From contig QGUU01000011.1 in assembly GCA_003242525.1 (NCBI GenBank), positions 1-15,513 on the forward strand: a DNA stretch of 15,513 nucleotides, written 5' to 3'. Below the pieces are notes generated by a model. That model did no database searches and was not told where the DNA came from. It saw only the letters and a program-made list of their open reading frames with translations. The translations under genes were made by a program, and so were the position numbers. This document shows, piece after piece, positions 1 through 8,304 of the stretch (the first letter of the stretch is position 1; every line of letters starts with the position of its first letter). This DNA is from Pseudomonadota bacterium. Its GTDB lineage: Bacteria > Pseudomonadota > Alphaproteobacteria > Rhizobiales > Rhizobiaceae.

Positions 1-870
1 GGAGGTAAGAGCCGTCTGCGGCAGGGCAATCACGCCCTTTTCCTCGGGCAGCTCCACCCGCACCTGCACGAACTGGCCGGGTGTCAGCTTGCCTTCGGGG
101 TTTGCGACCTCCGCACGGACGGACACGAGGCGGCTCGCCGGATCGATCTTTGGATCGATGCCGGTGATCTTGCCGCTGAAGGGCAGGTCGCCCGTGTTGA
201 AGCCGAGCTTCACCGTCTGGCCAATCTTCAGAAGCGGGAGCTGCTGTTCGGGCACCGTGAAGTCCGCCCGCATGGTTTCAAGGTCCTGCAAGGTGACCAC
301 CGCCGTCCCGGGGGTGACATACTGGCCGAGGTCGACTCTGGGAATGCCGACGGTGCCGCCGAACGGTGCGGTGAGCTGCTTCTGGTCCAGCACGGCCTGG
401 AGCTTGGCCACTTGCGAGGCCGAGGCGGTAGCTGTGGCGCGCGCCGTGTCCAGCGTGACATCGGAACCCACCCCGCGCTTCTGCAGTTCTTCGGCGCGTT
501 TCAGGGAGGTCTGGTCCAGCGCGGCCTGCGCCTTTGCTGCCTCGAGATCCGCGCGCTGGACATCGTCATCCAGTTGCAGCAGCAGCGCGCCGGCCTCGAC
601 TTTCTCGTTGGCCGTGAAGGCTATGTCCTTCACGATGCCGGCGGTCTCCACAGTCAGATCGACGCCGCGCACCGCACTCACGGTTCCGATTGCCTCGATG
701 CCGGGCTGCCATGAAATGGGTTTGACGACAATGGTCGAGACTGTCGCCGGAGGCTGTTTCCTGGTGGCGAAAAACTGCTGGATGGCGTGGTCGCGGAACA
801 GGTTGAAGCCGACGACTCCGCCGACCACCAGAGCGAGCAGGATGAAGGCGATGATAAAGCGCTTAATCAC
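1..870 (-). CDS. RND efflux periplasmic adaptor (membrane fusion protein), 3' end off window
   Basis: This encodes the first 290 residues of a membrane fusion protein, which links an inner-membrane RND pump to an outer-membrane channel in the periplasm. Residues 2-23 form one hydrophobic N-terminal segment (IKRFIIAFILLALVVGGVVG) without a lipobox, so it is probably anchored as a signal-anchor. Next come a biotinyl-lipoyl-like half (about 60-95, VETAGIVKDIAF to LLLQLDDDVQ), an alpha-helical hairpin (about 96-150), the second lipoyl half (LTAPFGGTVG) and a beta-barrel (about 180-270). I chose the GTG start at 868-870 because an AGAGGG Shine-Dalgarno-like stretch lies 7 nt upstream and an in-frame stop lies 10 codons upstream. 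Family members are usually 370-400 residues, so roughly the last quarter is missing at the window edge. The pump gene should follow beyond position 1. The substrate cannot be told. The divergent tetR-type gene is its probable regulator. Confidence 0.9.
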   Translation of the reverse strand, partial: MIKRFIIAFILLALVVGGVVGFNLFRDHAIQQFFATRKQPPATVSTIVVKPISWQPGIEAIGTVSAVRGVDLTVETAGIVKDIAFTANEKVEAGALLLQLDDDVQRADLEAAKAQAALDQTSLKRAEELQKRGVGSDVTLDTARATATASASQVAKLQAVLDQKQLTAPFGGTVGIPRVDLGQYVTPGTAVVTLQDLETMRADFTVPEQQLPLLKIGQTVKLGFNTGDLPFSGKITGIDPKIDPASRLVSVRAEVANPEGKLTPGQFVQVRVELPEEKGVIALPQTALTS

Positions 871-1026
871 GAATGGGCCCTCTGGCAGAGGTTAAACTTG
901 ATGTCTGTACGCGGCTTTGTTCGCCATGCACTTGACGCCGGGATCATTCCGGCAAATTTGACGTCGCTTACTGTACCGGCTGGACGGTCTTGTCAATTGC
1001 CGCTAGGGTAATACGTCGGAGGCGTG
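871..1026. promoter_or_regulatory. Divergent control region between the RND adaptor and tetR genes
   Basis: This 156-bp gap separates two divergent genes and must hold both promoters. A consensus TTGACA on the minus strand (996 down to 991) overlaps TTGTCA on the plus strand (990-995), so the two promoters may face away from a shared -35 area. No good -10 box stands out for either; the best minus-strand candidate is TACAGT at 975-970 with a short 15-bp spacer. An imperfect palindrome, GCCGGGATCATTCCGGC, spans 937-953 and is a candidate TetR operator. TTGACG occurs twice as a direct repeat, at 932 and 958. These sites come from inspection only. Confidence 0.4.
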
Positions 1027-1566
1027 ATGTCAGGAAGAAAAACAAATTCGCGCGCCAAGATTTTGGCGGCCGCGGCCGATGTTGCGCGAGAATTTGGACC
1101 AGGCAGCGTTTCCCTCGAAGCGGTCGCCAGCCGTGCAGGCGTCTCCAAGGGTGGCTTGCTCTATTACTTTCCCTCCAAGGCCAGGCTCATGCAGGCCCTT
1201 GTGGAGCACTATCTGGCCGAGTTCCGGTCATCGCTGAGTCAGGCGCAGGCGGGTGGCGAAACGCTGCTGACCGCCTTCATCAAGCGTGCGGCCGCCGAGT
1301 GCAGGGAGAAGCAGCCCGCTTCGCGGAGCTGGATCTTCTCGGCCATTTCGCAGGACCCGGATTTCCTGTCGCCCCTGAGGTCTTTCCATCAACAGCTTTT
1401 CGCGAACCTCAAGGAAGACAACAGCGACCTGACAGCAGTGCTTATCTGCTATCTCGCAATAGAGGGGTTGCGCAGCATGAATCTCTTCGATTTCGATATT
1501 CTTTCGACAGAAGAGCGCGAATTGCTGGTTGCCTCGCTTCTGGAGATCGCTCAGGGCAAGCGCTAG
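1027..1566 (+). CDS. TetR/AcrR-family transcriptional regulator
   Basis: A 179-residue TetR-type DNA-binding protein. Residues 8-55 form the usual N-terminal three-helix domain; the helix-turn-helix reads SLEAVASRAGVSKGGLLYYF, followed by the family's typical PSKARLMQALVEHY. The rest is the variable ligand-binding and dimer half, with no recognisable ligand signature. I chose ATG at 1027 because GGAGG at 1018-1022 sits 4 nt upstream; the in-frame GTG at 1024 would leave only 1 nt. The gene diverges from the RND adaptor gene, and family knowledge predicts that it represses that pump and itself until a ligand binds. It could also affect the LysR gene that starts 40 nt after its stop. The family call is secure; the target is inferred from position. 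Confidence 0.9.
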   Translation: MSGRKTNSRAKILAAAADVAREFGPGSVSLEAVASRAGVSKGGLLYYFPSKARLMQALVEHYLAEFRSSLSQAQAGGETLLTAFIKRAAAECREKQPASRSWIFSAISQDPDFLSPLRSFHQQLFANLKEDNSDLTAVLICYLAIEGLRSMNLFDFDILSTEERELLVASLLEIAQGKR

Positions 1567-1606
1567 TTCTCTTTCCAGTCTCGTTCTCGCCGTATTTACT
1601 GGGGCC

Positions 1607-2509
1607 ATGGCCTTTACGATCCGTCAGCTCCAGTATTTTGTCGCGGTCGCCGAGCAGGGATCCGTGTCGCGTGCCGCGCAGAACCTGTCCATTTCGCAGT
1701 CGTCCGTCACCGAGGCGGTGAAGGAACTGGAAAACGACCTCGGAGTGGAGCTTTTCGAGCGCCATCCGCGCGGACTCAGCATTACCCACAAGGGCCACCA
1801 GTTCCTGCGCCACGCCACCAAGATACTGGCGGACGTGTCGGACGCACGACGCGCCTTCTTCGGCGAGGCGGTGGTGCCCGCAGGGCGCCTTCAGCTCGGC
1901 GTTACATCCCTGGTTGCCGGCTATGTGCTGTCCGATCTCCTGGCGCGCTATCGCCGCGCCTATCCGGGCGTCGATATTTCGGCAATCGAGGACAATGGCG
2001 ACTATCTCGAGCACTTGCTGATCGGGGGCAAGCTGGATGTCGCGGTCATGGTCACCTCGAACCTGCGCGACCGCACTGCGCTGCAGTCTGAAATCCTGGA
2101 GGTATCCGCCTATCGCCTATGGATGCCGCTAGGCCATCCGCTTGCCGGAGCCGAAATCATCAGCATCGACGATATCGCCGGCGAGCCCCTTATCATGCTG
2201 ACGGTGGATGAGATCGAGGAGAGCACCGGCAAGTTGCTTGCGGCAATCGGCGCGAAACCGCATGTCGCCTTTCGCACCCGTTCGGTCGAGGCAGTCCGCA
2301 GCCTGGTGGCCACCGGCGCCGGTCTCGCATTGCTGCCGGATCTCATCTACCGGCCCTGGTCGCTGGAAGGCGACCGCATAGAGCAGCGGGACGTTTCCGG
2401 TTCTCTCCCTGTGGTCCAGGTCGGGATGGTATGGCGGCGTGGCTCCAGCCTGCCGCCGGCGGCCCGCGATTTCATCGGCATAGCCCAGGCGCATCGGCGG
2501 CGCGCATGA
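1607..2509 (+). CDS. LysR-family transcriptional regulator, likely controlling the ydcSTUV-patD operon
   Basis: A complete 300-residue LysR-type regulator. Residues 4-63 are the winged helix-turn-helix (IRQLQYFVAVAEQGSVSRAA, then ISQSSVTEAVKELENDLGVE and LFERHPRGLSITHKG). A linker helix runs to about 90, and residues about 93-295 are the periplasmic-binding-protein-like effector domain, starting GRLQLGVTSLVAGYVLSDLL. ATG at 1607 is preferred over in-frame upstream starts because those would overlap the tetR gene and add residues not found in the family; the ribosome-binding site (GGGG just upstream) is weak, so coupling to tetR is possible. A perfect palindrome with a LysR T-N11-A box begins 1 nt after its stop, and the polyamine transport operon follows on the same strand. 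That suggests it regulates the operon, probably as an activator responding to a polyamine or breakdown product. The effector is unknown. Confidence 0.92.
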   Translation: MAFTIRQLQYFVAVAEQGSVSRAAQNLSISQSSVTEAVKELENDLGVELFERHPRGLSITHKGHQFLRHATKILADVSDARRAFFGEAVVPAGRLQLGVTSLVAGYVLSDLLARYRRAYPGVDISAIEDNGDYLEHLLIGGKLDVAVMVTSNLRDRTALQSEILEVSAYRLWMPLGHPLAGAEIISIDDIAGEPLIMLTVDEIEESTGKLLAAIGAKPHVAFRTRSVEAVRSLVATGAGLALLPDLIYRPWSLEGDRIEQRDVSGSLPVVQVGMVWRRGSSLPPAARDFIGIAQAHRRRA

Positions 2510-2510
2510 C

Positions 2511-2535
2511 CCGGTATCGGAAATTCCGATACCGG
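2511..2535. promoter_or_regulatory. Perfect 25-bp palindrome with LysR-type box upstream of the transport operon
   Basis: Two perfect 12-bp arms, CCGGTATCGGAA and TTCCGATACCGG, are separated by a single A at 2523. Inside is ATC (2516-2518), N9, GAT (2528-2530), which is the T-N11-A pattern bound by LysR-type regulators. It lies about 100 bp before the ydcS-like start, directly after the LysR stop codon. As RNA it could fold into a 10-bp stem with an AAATT loop, but no T-run follows on the plus strand, which argues against a simple intrinsic terminator. It may serve both roles. A poor promoter candidate follows: CTGACA at 2540-2545 with no convincing -10 box. Confidence 0.7.
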
Positions 2536-2635
2536 CGTTCTGACAAATGAATTTGCGAAACCGCGATTTTCACGACACCCTCCTTGCGGGAGCAGGCCGC
2601 CGCTGCAGTGCGGTCCTTTCGAATGGGAGACGACG

Positions 2636-3796
2636 ATGCATTCTTTCCTGAAATCGTGCACCGCACTGACTGTCGCGTTGGCCTTCGCCGGACAGGCAGC
2701 CGCGCAGGAGGCGCTCAAGGAACTCGGTGAGGGCGAGGGTGCGGTCAATATTGTTGCCTGGCCCGGCTACATCGAGCGCGGCGAAACCGACAAGGCCTAT
2801 GACTGGGTGACCGAATTCGAGAAGGAGACGGGCTGCAAGGTCAACGTCAAGACCGCCAACACGTCGGACGAGATGGTCTCGCTGATGAACGAGGGAGGGT
2901 TCGACCTGGTCACGGCCAGCGGCGACGCTTCCCTGCGCCTCGTGGCCGGAAAGCGGGTGCAGCCGGTCAATCTGGACCTGATCCCCAGCTTCAAGACCGT
3001 GGACGAGCGCCTGCAGAACGCGCCTTGGTACACGGTCGACGGCGTTCACTACGGCGTGCCCTACCAGTGGGGGCCGAACGTGCTGATGTATAATACCGAC
3101 ACGTTCAAGGAGCCGCCGAAGAGCTGGAATGTCGTTTTCGAGGAGATGACCCTCCCGGACGGCAAATCGAACAAGGGCCGCGTCCAGGCCTATGACGGCC
3201 CGATCTACGTTGCCGATGCCGCCAACTACCTGATGGCGCACAAGCCCGAACTCGGCATCAAGGACCCGTACGAACTCAATGAGGATCAGTACAAGGCCGC
3301 GCTTGACCTGCTGCGTGTCCAGCGAACCCTGGTCGGGCGATATTGGCATGACGCCGCCATCCAGGTGGACGATTTCCAGAACGAAGGCGTGGTCGCCTCA
3401 TCGTCCTGGCCGTTCCAGGTCAACACGCTGGTCGCCGCCAAGCAGCCCATCGCTTCCACCATCCCCGAGGAAGGGGCTACCGGCTGGGCCGATACCACGA
3501 TGATGCATGCCGACGCCGCCAATCCGAACTGCGCCTACATGTGGATGGAACATTCGCTCAAGCCCAAGGTACAGGGTGATCTGGCCTCGTGGTTCGGGTC
3601 GGTTCCGGTGGTGCCTGCTGCCTGCCAGGGCAATGAACTGCTTGGCGACGAGGGCTGCAAGACCAACGGGTTCGATAATTTCGACAAGATCAAGTTCTGG
3701 AAGACGCCGACCTCCAAATGCGCCACGCAGGGGGACCAGTGCGTGCCTTATTACCGCTGGGTATCCGACTATATCGGCGTGATAGGAGGACGGTGA
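2636..3796 (+). CDS. ydcS: Polyamine ABC transporter substrate-binding protein, YdcS-like
   Basis: A 386-residue periplasmic solute-binding protein of the PotD/PotF group (bacterial extracellular solute-binding family 8). Residues 1-23 are a signal peptide with the likely cut after AAA, before QEALKEL. The sequence closely follows E. coli YdcS as I recall it (NIVAWPGYIERGETD near 38-52, SDEMVSLMNEGGFDLVTASG near 77-96, YGVPYQWGPNVLMYNT near 139-154), and the gene order matches ydcSTUVW. The mature protein has six cysteines (67, 299, 330, 341, 362, 369), suited to periplasmic disulfides. GGGAGA ends 5 nt before the ATG. It should deliver a polyamine, probably putrescine, to the YdcTUV-like transporter. 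The exact ligand is inferred from context, mainly the downstream aldehyde dehydrogenase. E. coli YdcS has also been reported to have polyhydroxybutyrate synthase activity; nothing here tests that. Confidence 0.93.
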   Translation: MHSFLKSCTALTVALAFAGQAAAQEALKELGEGEGAVNIVAWPGYIERGETDKAYDWVTEFEKETGCKVNVKTANTSDEMVSLMNEGGFDLVTASGDASLRLVAGKRVQPVNLDLIPSFKTVDERLQNAPWYTVDGVHYGVPYQWGPNVLMYNTDTFKEPPKSWNVVFEEMTLPDGKSNKGRVQAYDGPIYVADAANYLMAHKPELGIKDPYELNEDQYKAALDLLRVQRTLVGRYWHDAAIQVDDFQNEGVVASSSWPFQVNTLVAAKQPIASTIPEEGATGWADTTMMHADAANPNCAYMWMEHSLKPKVQGDLASWFGSVPVVPAACQGNELLGDEGCKTNGFDNFDKIKFWKTPTSKCATQGDQCVPYYRWVSDYIGVIGGR

Positions 3797-3831
3797 TTCC
3801 CTCCGCAACGACGCGGATCGCGGCGCCGGCT

Positions 3832-3856
3832 CTCGCCCCTCGGAAACTGGGGCGAG
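3832..3856 (+). repeat. Intercistronic hairpin between ydcS-like and ydcT-like genes
   Basis: Perfect 8-bp arms CTCGCCCC (3832-3839) and GGGGCGAG (3849-3856) enclose a 9-nt loop. The flanks GCCGGC (3825-3830) and GCTGGC nearby could lengthen the stem with bulges. It sits in a 130-bp gap in an otherwise tightly packed operon, and no T-run follows. In many binding-protein transporter operons a stem-loop after the binding-protein gene protects the upstream mRNA or partly ends transcription, giving more binding protein than permease. That is the likely role here. Confidence 0.55.
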
Positions 3857-3926
3857 GCGCTGGCCGAAGAGAGATGGAAAGGGTACCAATCCCCTGTTCC
3901 CTGCGTTCAATCTGCAGACCTGGGTC

Positions 3927-4925
3927 ATGACTTCGGCCGTTTCCTTCACACGAGTGTCCCGCTATTTCGGCGCCGTCCGCGCGGTGGATGCGGTTGATCT
4001 GGATATCGCGCCTGGCGAGTTCTTCGCCATGCTCGGTCCCTCCGGATCAGGCAAGACGACCTGTCTGCGGCTCATCGCGGGCTTCGAACAGCCGAGCTCG
4101 GGGTCCATTTCAATCTTCGGAGAACGGGCCGAAGGCGTGCCCCCCTATCGGCGCAACGTCAACACGGTCTTCCAGGACTATGCCCTGTTCCCGCATCTGA
4201 ACGTGCTGGACAATGTCGCCTATGGCCTGATGGTCAAGGGTGTGGGCCGGGCCGAGCGCTACAGGGCCGCCGAGGAGGCATTGGCCCTGGTGCGCCTGCC
4301 GGGCTACGGGACGCGCCGCCCGGGCGAATTGTCGGGCGGCCAGCGCCAGCGGGTCGCCCTTGCTCGCGCGCTGGTCAACCGCCCACGCGTCCTGTTGCTG
4401 GACGAACCGCTTGGCGCGCTGGATCTGAAGCTGCGCGAGGAGATGCAGGAGGAACTGAAGGCGCTGCAGAAAGCGCTGGCCATCACCTTCGTCTTCGTGA
4501 CGCATGACCAGGGCGAGGCGCTCTCCATGGCCGACCGCGTCGCTGTCTTCAACGAGGGCAGGATCATGCAGGTGGGCACGCCGCAAGAAATCTACCAGCG
4601 CCCGGCGACACGCTTCGTGGCTGATTTCGTCGGCTCTTCCAATATCCTGCCGCCTGATTTCGTCTATCGCTGGTCCGGCCAGAAGCGTTGGGGATCGTTG
4701 CGTCCAGAGGCAATCCGGGTAAACCGGAGCGTGAACCAGGAGGGCGTGCGGGCACGGCTCGTCTCGACGAACTATCTCGGCGCCATGATACGGCTTGCGC
4801 TGGATGCCGATGGCTTGCGTCTTCACGCAACGGTGCCCGCGGGTGTCGTCCTGCCGGCGGAAGGAGAGCTGGTGACGCTTACCTTCAACCGCGAGAACCT
4901 GCATCTGATGGAGGAGGGGGCGTGA
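3927..4925 (+). CDS. ydcT: Polyamine ABC transporter ATP-binding protein, YdcT/PotA-like
   Basis: A 332-residue cytoplasmic ATPase that powers the transporter. All ABC motifs are present: Walker A GPSGSGKTT (37-45), Q-loop Q83 in VFQDYALFPH, signature LSGGQRQR (134-141), Walker B LLLDEP (155-160), D-loop GALD (162-165) and switch histidine H192 in VTHDQ. A C-terminal regulatory TOBE-type region covers about 255-325, as in PotA/YdcT; E. coli YdcT is of similar length. The ATG at 3927 begins just before the conserved first strand (SFTRVSRYFGAVRAVD); its ribosome-binding site is weak, which may lower output relative to the binding protein. Its TGA overlaps the GTG start of the next permease gene by 4 nt, so translation is probably coupled. 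It works with the YdcU- and YdcV-like permeases on either side of the EAA loop contact. Confidence 0.93.
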   Translation: MTSAVSFTRVSRYFGAVRAVDAVDLDIAPGEFFAMLGPSGSGKTTCLRLIAGFEQPSSGSISIFGERAEGVPPYRRNVNTVFQDYALFPHLNVLDNVAYGLMVKGVGRAERYRAAEEALALVRLPGYGTRRPGELSGGQRQRVALARALVNRPRVLLLDEPLGALDLKLREEMQEELKALQKALAITFVFVTHDQGEALSMADRVAVFNEGRIMQVGTPQEIYQRPATRFVADFVGSSNILPPDFVYRWSGQKRWGSLRPEAIRVNRSVNQEGVRARLVSTNYLGAMIRLALDADGLRLHATVPAGVVLPAEGELVTLTFNRENLHLMEEGA

Positions 4926-5893
4926 ATCGGCTGGCTCCAGTGGCCGCCCAAGGCCATGCGCCCGTCATGGCCCCGTCTTCAGGCGGATTGCGGGGTGCGC
5001 TGTCCGACCTTTTCTGGCGGCGGCCGCGCTTCCTGCTCGTCCTGATGCTTGCTCCGCCCCTGCTGTGGCTGGGCATTGTCTATATCGGCTCGCTCTTTGC
5101 CCTGCTCCTGCAAAGCTTCTTTTCGATCGACGAGTTTTCCGGGCTCATAAACCGGCAGTTCACGCTGAAGACTTATGGCGATCTCCTGCAGGCCGCCAAT
5201 GTGGATATCATCGTGCGCACCGTGGTGATGGCGGCGCTGGTAACCCTGGCCTCGGCCATCATAGCCTTTCCCATCGCCTATTATGCGGCGCGTTATGCAC
5301 GGGGGCGGTGGAAGGCCCTGTTCTATCTGGCCGTCATGCTGCCGCTGTGGTCGAGCTATCTCGTCAAGGTCTATGCCTGGAAGCTGATCCTCGCCAAGGA
5401 AGGTATCCTCACCTGGCTGTTGGGGAAGCTGCATCTGGGCTGGCTGCTCGACGCATGGCTGGCGCTTCCCTATGTCGGGGGCTCTTCGCTGTCGGTGTCG
5501 GCCACCGGCACATTCATCGCCTTCGTCTATGTCTGGCTGCCGTTCATGATCCTGCCGATCCAGGCGGCATTGGAACGCGTGCCGGCGAACCTCGTCGAGG
5601 CATCCTCCGATCTCGGCGCCTCCCCCGGGCAGACCTTCCGCAACATATTGCTGCCGCTGGCGCTTCCGGGGGTGGTCGCCGGCTCGATCTTCACCTTCTC
5701 GCTGACGCTGGGCGACTACATCATCCCGCAGATCATCGGTACGTCGCGCCTGTTCATCGGCATGGCCGTTTACGCACAGCAGGGCACGGCGGGAAATATC
5801 CCCCTCGCGGCCGCCTTTACCGTGGTGCCCATCGTCATCATGGGTTTTTATCTGTGGGGCGCGAAGCGGCTGGGAGCTTTCGATGCGCTCTGA
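4922..5893 (+). CDS. ydcU: Polyamine ABC transporter permease, YdcU/PotB-like
   Basis: A 323-residue inner-membrane permease. About six hydrophobic segments are visible (near 38-64, 98-122, 132-156, 196-218, 246-268 and 295-313). The cytoplasmic EAA loop that docks on the ATPase reads EASSDLG at 226-232, with the conserved LP at 244-245. The GTG at 4922 is chosen because it overlaps the ydcT-like stop (GTGA) and follows a strong GGAGGAGGGGG stretch. The open frame continues upstream, but that part lies inside the ATPase gene and is not permease-like. About 30 extra N-terminal residues, rich in A and P, precede the first membrane segment, as in this subfamily (E. coli YdcU is 313 residues). 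It pairs with the YdcV-like protein whose gene overlaps its end. Confidence 0.93.
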   Translation: MNRLAPVAAQGHAPVMAPSSGGLRGALSDLFWRRPRFLLVLMLAPPLLWLGIVYIGSLFALLLQSFFSIDEFSGLINRQFTLKTYGDLLQAANVDIIVRTVVMAALVTLASAIIAFPIAYYAARYARGRWKALFYLAVMLPLWSSYLVKVYAWKLILAKEGILTWLLGKLHLGWLLDAWLALPYVGGSSLSVSATGTFIAFVYVWLPFMILPIQAALERVPANLVEASSDLGASPGQTFRNILLPLALPGVVAGSIFTFSLTLGDYIIPQIIGTSRLFIGMAVYAQQGTAGNIPLAAAFTVVPIVIMGFYLWGAKRLGAFDAL

Positions 5894-6698
5894 TCGTTCC
5901 CAAACCGCGCCCCTGGCTCTGAAGATCGCCGCCGGCTGCGGCCTTGCATTTCTTCACCTGCCGATCTTGCTGATCTTCGTCTACGCCTTCACTACCGAGG
6001 AAAAGACCTTCCAGTGGCCGCTGCCGGGGCTCACGCTTCAATGGTTCGGCATAACCTGGAACCGGCCGGACGTGTGGCAGGCGCTGTCTCTCTCGGTGCG
6101 TGTCGCTGCCATTTCGACCGTGATTGCGCTCGTTCTGGGCACGCTTTGCGCGGCTGCCGTTTCCCGTTCGCGGTTCTTCGGCCGCGAGACGATCTCGCTG
6201 CTGGTGATCCTCCCCATAGCACTTCCCGGCATCATCACCGGCATAGCGCTGCGCTCGGCCTTCTCGCTGGCCGAGATACCCTTCTCGTTCTGGACGATCG
6301 TGCTCGGCCACGCCACCTTCTGCGTGGTCGTCGTCTACAACAACGCCGTCGCCCGCTTCAGGCGCACCTCGGCTTCGCTGATCGAGGCATCCTATGACCT
6401 TGGCGCGGATGGCTTCCAGACCTTCCGCTACTGCGTGCTGCCCAATATCGCGACCGCGCTGCTTGCTGGCGGCATGCTGGCCTTCGCATTGTCGTTCGAC
6501 GAGGTGATCGTCACCACCTTCACCGCAGGCCAGCAGCAGACCGTTCCGATCTGGATGCTGGAGGAATTGATCCGTCCGCGCCAGCGCCCCGTCACCAATG
6601 TGGTGGCCATGGTCGTCGTGCTGGTGACGTTCCTGCCGATCCTCCTTGCCTACTATCTGACCCGCGATGGCGACCAGATTGCGGGAACGGGGAAATGA
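5883..6698 (+). CDS. ydcV: Polyamine ABC transporter permease, YdcV/PotC-like
   Basis: A 271-residue inner-membrane permease, the second half of the transport channel. Six hydrophobic segments can be read (near 13-36, 68-92, 103-127, 136-157, 190-208 and 236-258), and the EAA loop is [16 protein letters not shown] from 168, with LP at 186-187. The ATG at 5883 overlaps the end of the upstream permease gene by 11 nt and has GGGAGC about 6 nt upstream, so the two are probably translated together. Length agrees with PotC-type proteins (E. coli YdcV is 264). The C-terminal tail is hydrophilic ([11 protein letters not shown]). Polyamine import is inferred from the whole gene set. Confidence 0.93.
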   Translation: MRSDRSQTAPLALKIAAGCGLAFLHLPILLIFVYAFTTEEKTFQWPLPGLTLQWFGITWNRPDVWQALSLSVRVAAISTVIALVLGTLCAAAVSRSRFFGRETISLLVILPIALPGIITGIALRSAFSLAEIPFSFWTIVLGHATFCVVVVYNNAVARFRRTSASLIEASYDLGADGFQTFRYCVLPNIATALLAGGMLAFALSFDEVIVTTFTAGQQQTVPIWMLEELIRPRQRPVTNVVAMVVVLVTFLPILLAYYLTRDGDQIAGTGK

Positions 6699-6811
6699 AA
6701 TGAACAAGTAGCCGGTGGAAAAATGGCAATGAGGGCCGGCGTGCTCGGACCCGGGATGAATGCCCTTGCGCCTGATCCTGTCGCCGGCTGCCCGAAAACA
6801 GGGAGATTTCC

Positions 6812-8239
6812 ATGGAAACGCAGATGCTGATCGGCTCGAAATTCGAGACGGGGAGCGAGGCCGGCGAACCGGTTCTGAACCCGAAAACGGGTGCAGTCAT
6901 TATGGATCTGCCTGAGGCCAGTGAAGCCCAGATCGACACCGCGGTTGCGGCGGCGGAAAAGGCCTTCCTGGGCTGGTCGCGCACTACACCCGCGCAACGC
7001 GCCGGCTACCTGCTCAAGATCGCAGACCGCATCGAGGCGGAGGCCGAGGAATTCGCAAGGCTGGAGGCGCTGAACTGCGGCAAGCCGATCAACGCCGTGC
7101 TGAACGACGAAATTCCGGCGATAGTGGACTGCTACCGTTTCTTCGCCGGGGCCGTGCGCGCCATGCCGGGCCAGGTTGCCGGCGAGTATCTGCCCGGTCA
7201 CACCTCGATGATCCGCCGCGATCCGATCGGCGTCGTTGCATCTATTGCGCCGTGGAACTATCCGCTGATGATGATGGCCTGGAAGCTCGCGCCCGCCATC
7301 GGCGGCGGCAATACGGTCGTCTTCAAGCCGTCGGAACAGACCCCGCTCACCGCCCTCAAACTGGCGAGGATTTTTGCCGAGATCCTGCCGGAGGGCGTTG
7401 TCAATGTCGTTCTGGGTCGTGGCGAGACGGTGGGCAGCCCGTTGATCAACCATCCGAAGGTCAACATGATCTCGATCACCGGCGATGTAGCCACCGGCAA
7501 GAAGGTGCTGCAGGCAGCCGCCCGGTCGGTCAAGCGCACGCATCTGGAACTCGGCGGCAAGGCGCCGGTCATCGTCTTTGACGATGCCGACCTCGAGGCG
7601 GTGGTCAATGGCCTGCGGGCCTTCGGCTACTATAATGCCGGGCAGGACTGCACTGCCGCCTGCCGCATCTACGCGGGCAAGAAGATCTACGACAAGCTGG
7701 TGGCTGACCTGACTTCAGCGGTATCGACCATCAGGTACAACCTTGAAGACGATACGCAAAACGAGATCGGGCCGCTGATCTCGAAGCGCCAGCGCGACCG
7801 CGTGTCCTCCTTCGTCGAAAGGGCGGCGGAGCTGAAGCACATCGAAGTCACTACGGGCGGCAAGCCCGGAGAAGGTCCGGGCTTCTTCTACCAGCCCACT
7901 GTCGTGGCAGGCGCCCTGCAACAGGACGAGATCGTGCGGCGCGAAGTGTTTGGCCCGGTCGTATCCGTAACCCGCTTCTCAGACGTCGATGAGGCTGTCG
8001 CCTGGGCCAACGATAGCGATTATGGGCTTGCTTCATCGGTCTGGACGAAGGATGTTTCGCGCGCCATGTCCACCGCGGCGCGGCTGCAATATGGCTGCAC
8101 CTGGATCAACACGCATTTCATGTTGACCAATGAAATGCCCCATGGCGGGCTCAAGCAGTCCGGCTATGGCAAGGACATGTCGCTTTATGCGCTGGAGGAC
8201 TACACGGCTGTCCGTCACATCATGGTCGCGCATGGGTGA
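6812..8239 (+). CDS. patD: Gamma-aminobutyraldehyde dehydrogenase, PatD/YdcW-like
   Basis: A 475-residue NAD-dependent aldehyde dehydrogenase, almost the length of E. coli PatD (474). It oxidises 4-aminobutanal, which arises from putrescine by transamination, to GABA, linking polyamine uptake to succinate supply. Visible catalytic features: oxyanion N149 in PWNYP, cofactor lysine K172 in FKPSE, general base E246 in LELGGKAPV, and nucleophile C280 in NAGQDC. The QDCTA context around the nucleophile is typical of aminobutyraldehyde dehydrogenases. GGGAGA at 6801-6806 supports the ATG at 6812. It follows the transporter on the same strand after 113 nt, a gap with a possible long-range GCCGGCG/CGCCGGC pairing (6735-6741, 6782-6788). 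Related betaine or other aldehyde dehydrogenases are possible, but length, residues and context favour PatD. No putrescine aminotransferase (PatA) gene is in the window. Confidence 0.9.
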   Translation: METQMLIGSKFETGSEAGEPVLNPKTGAVIMDLPEASEAQIDTAVAAAEKAFLGWSRTTPAQRAGYLLKIADRIEAEAEEFARLEALNCGKPINAVLNDEIPAIVDCYRFFAGAVRAMPGQVAGEYLPGHTSMIRRDPIGVVASIAPWNYPLMMMAWKLAPAIGGGNTVVFKPSEQTPLTALKLARIFAEILPEGVVNVVLGRGETVGSPLINHPKVNMISITGDVATGKKVLQAAARSVKRTHLELGGKAPVIVFDDADLEAVVNGLRAFGYYNAGQDCTAACRIYAGKKIYDKLVADLTSAVSTIRYNLEDDTQNEIGPLISKRQRDRVSSFVERAAELKHIEVTTGGKPGEGPGFFYQPTVVAGALQQDEIVRREVFGPVVSVTRFSDVDEAVAWANDSDYGLASSVWTKDVSRAMSTAARLQYGCTWINTHFMLTNEMPHGGLKQSGYGKDMSLYALEDYTAVRHIMVAHG

Positions 8240-8304
8240 GGTGCAGATCGCCCCGGACGGGGTTGAAGGCCACGGCGAGACAGCACGGTGCAGTCGGGCT
8301 TTTG

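Noticed and set aside
89..895. Long plus-strand open frame (268 codons) at the left end
   Set aside because: It lies antisense to the RND adaptor gene, which has clear family motifs; the frame has no recognisable domain and is a high-GC shadow.
1529..1606. Upstream extension of the LysR frame
   Set aside because: It would overlap the end of the tetR-type gene and add residues before the conserved LysR N-terminus; ATG at 1607 fits the family.
4688..4921. Upstream extension of the YdcU-like permease frame
   Set aside because: It lies inside the ATPase gene in another frame and has no permease character; the GTG at 4922 has a strong ribosome-binding site.
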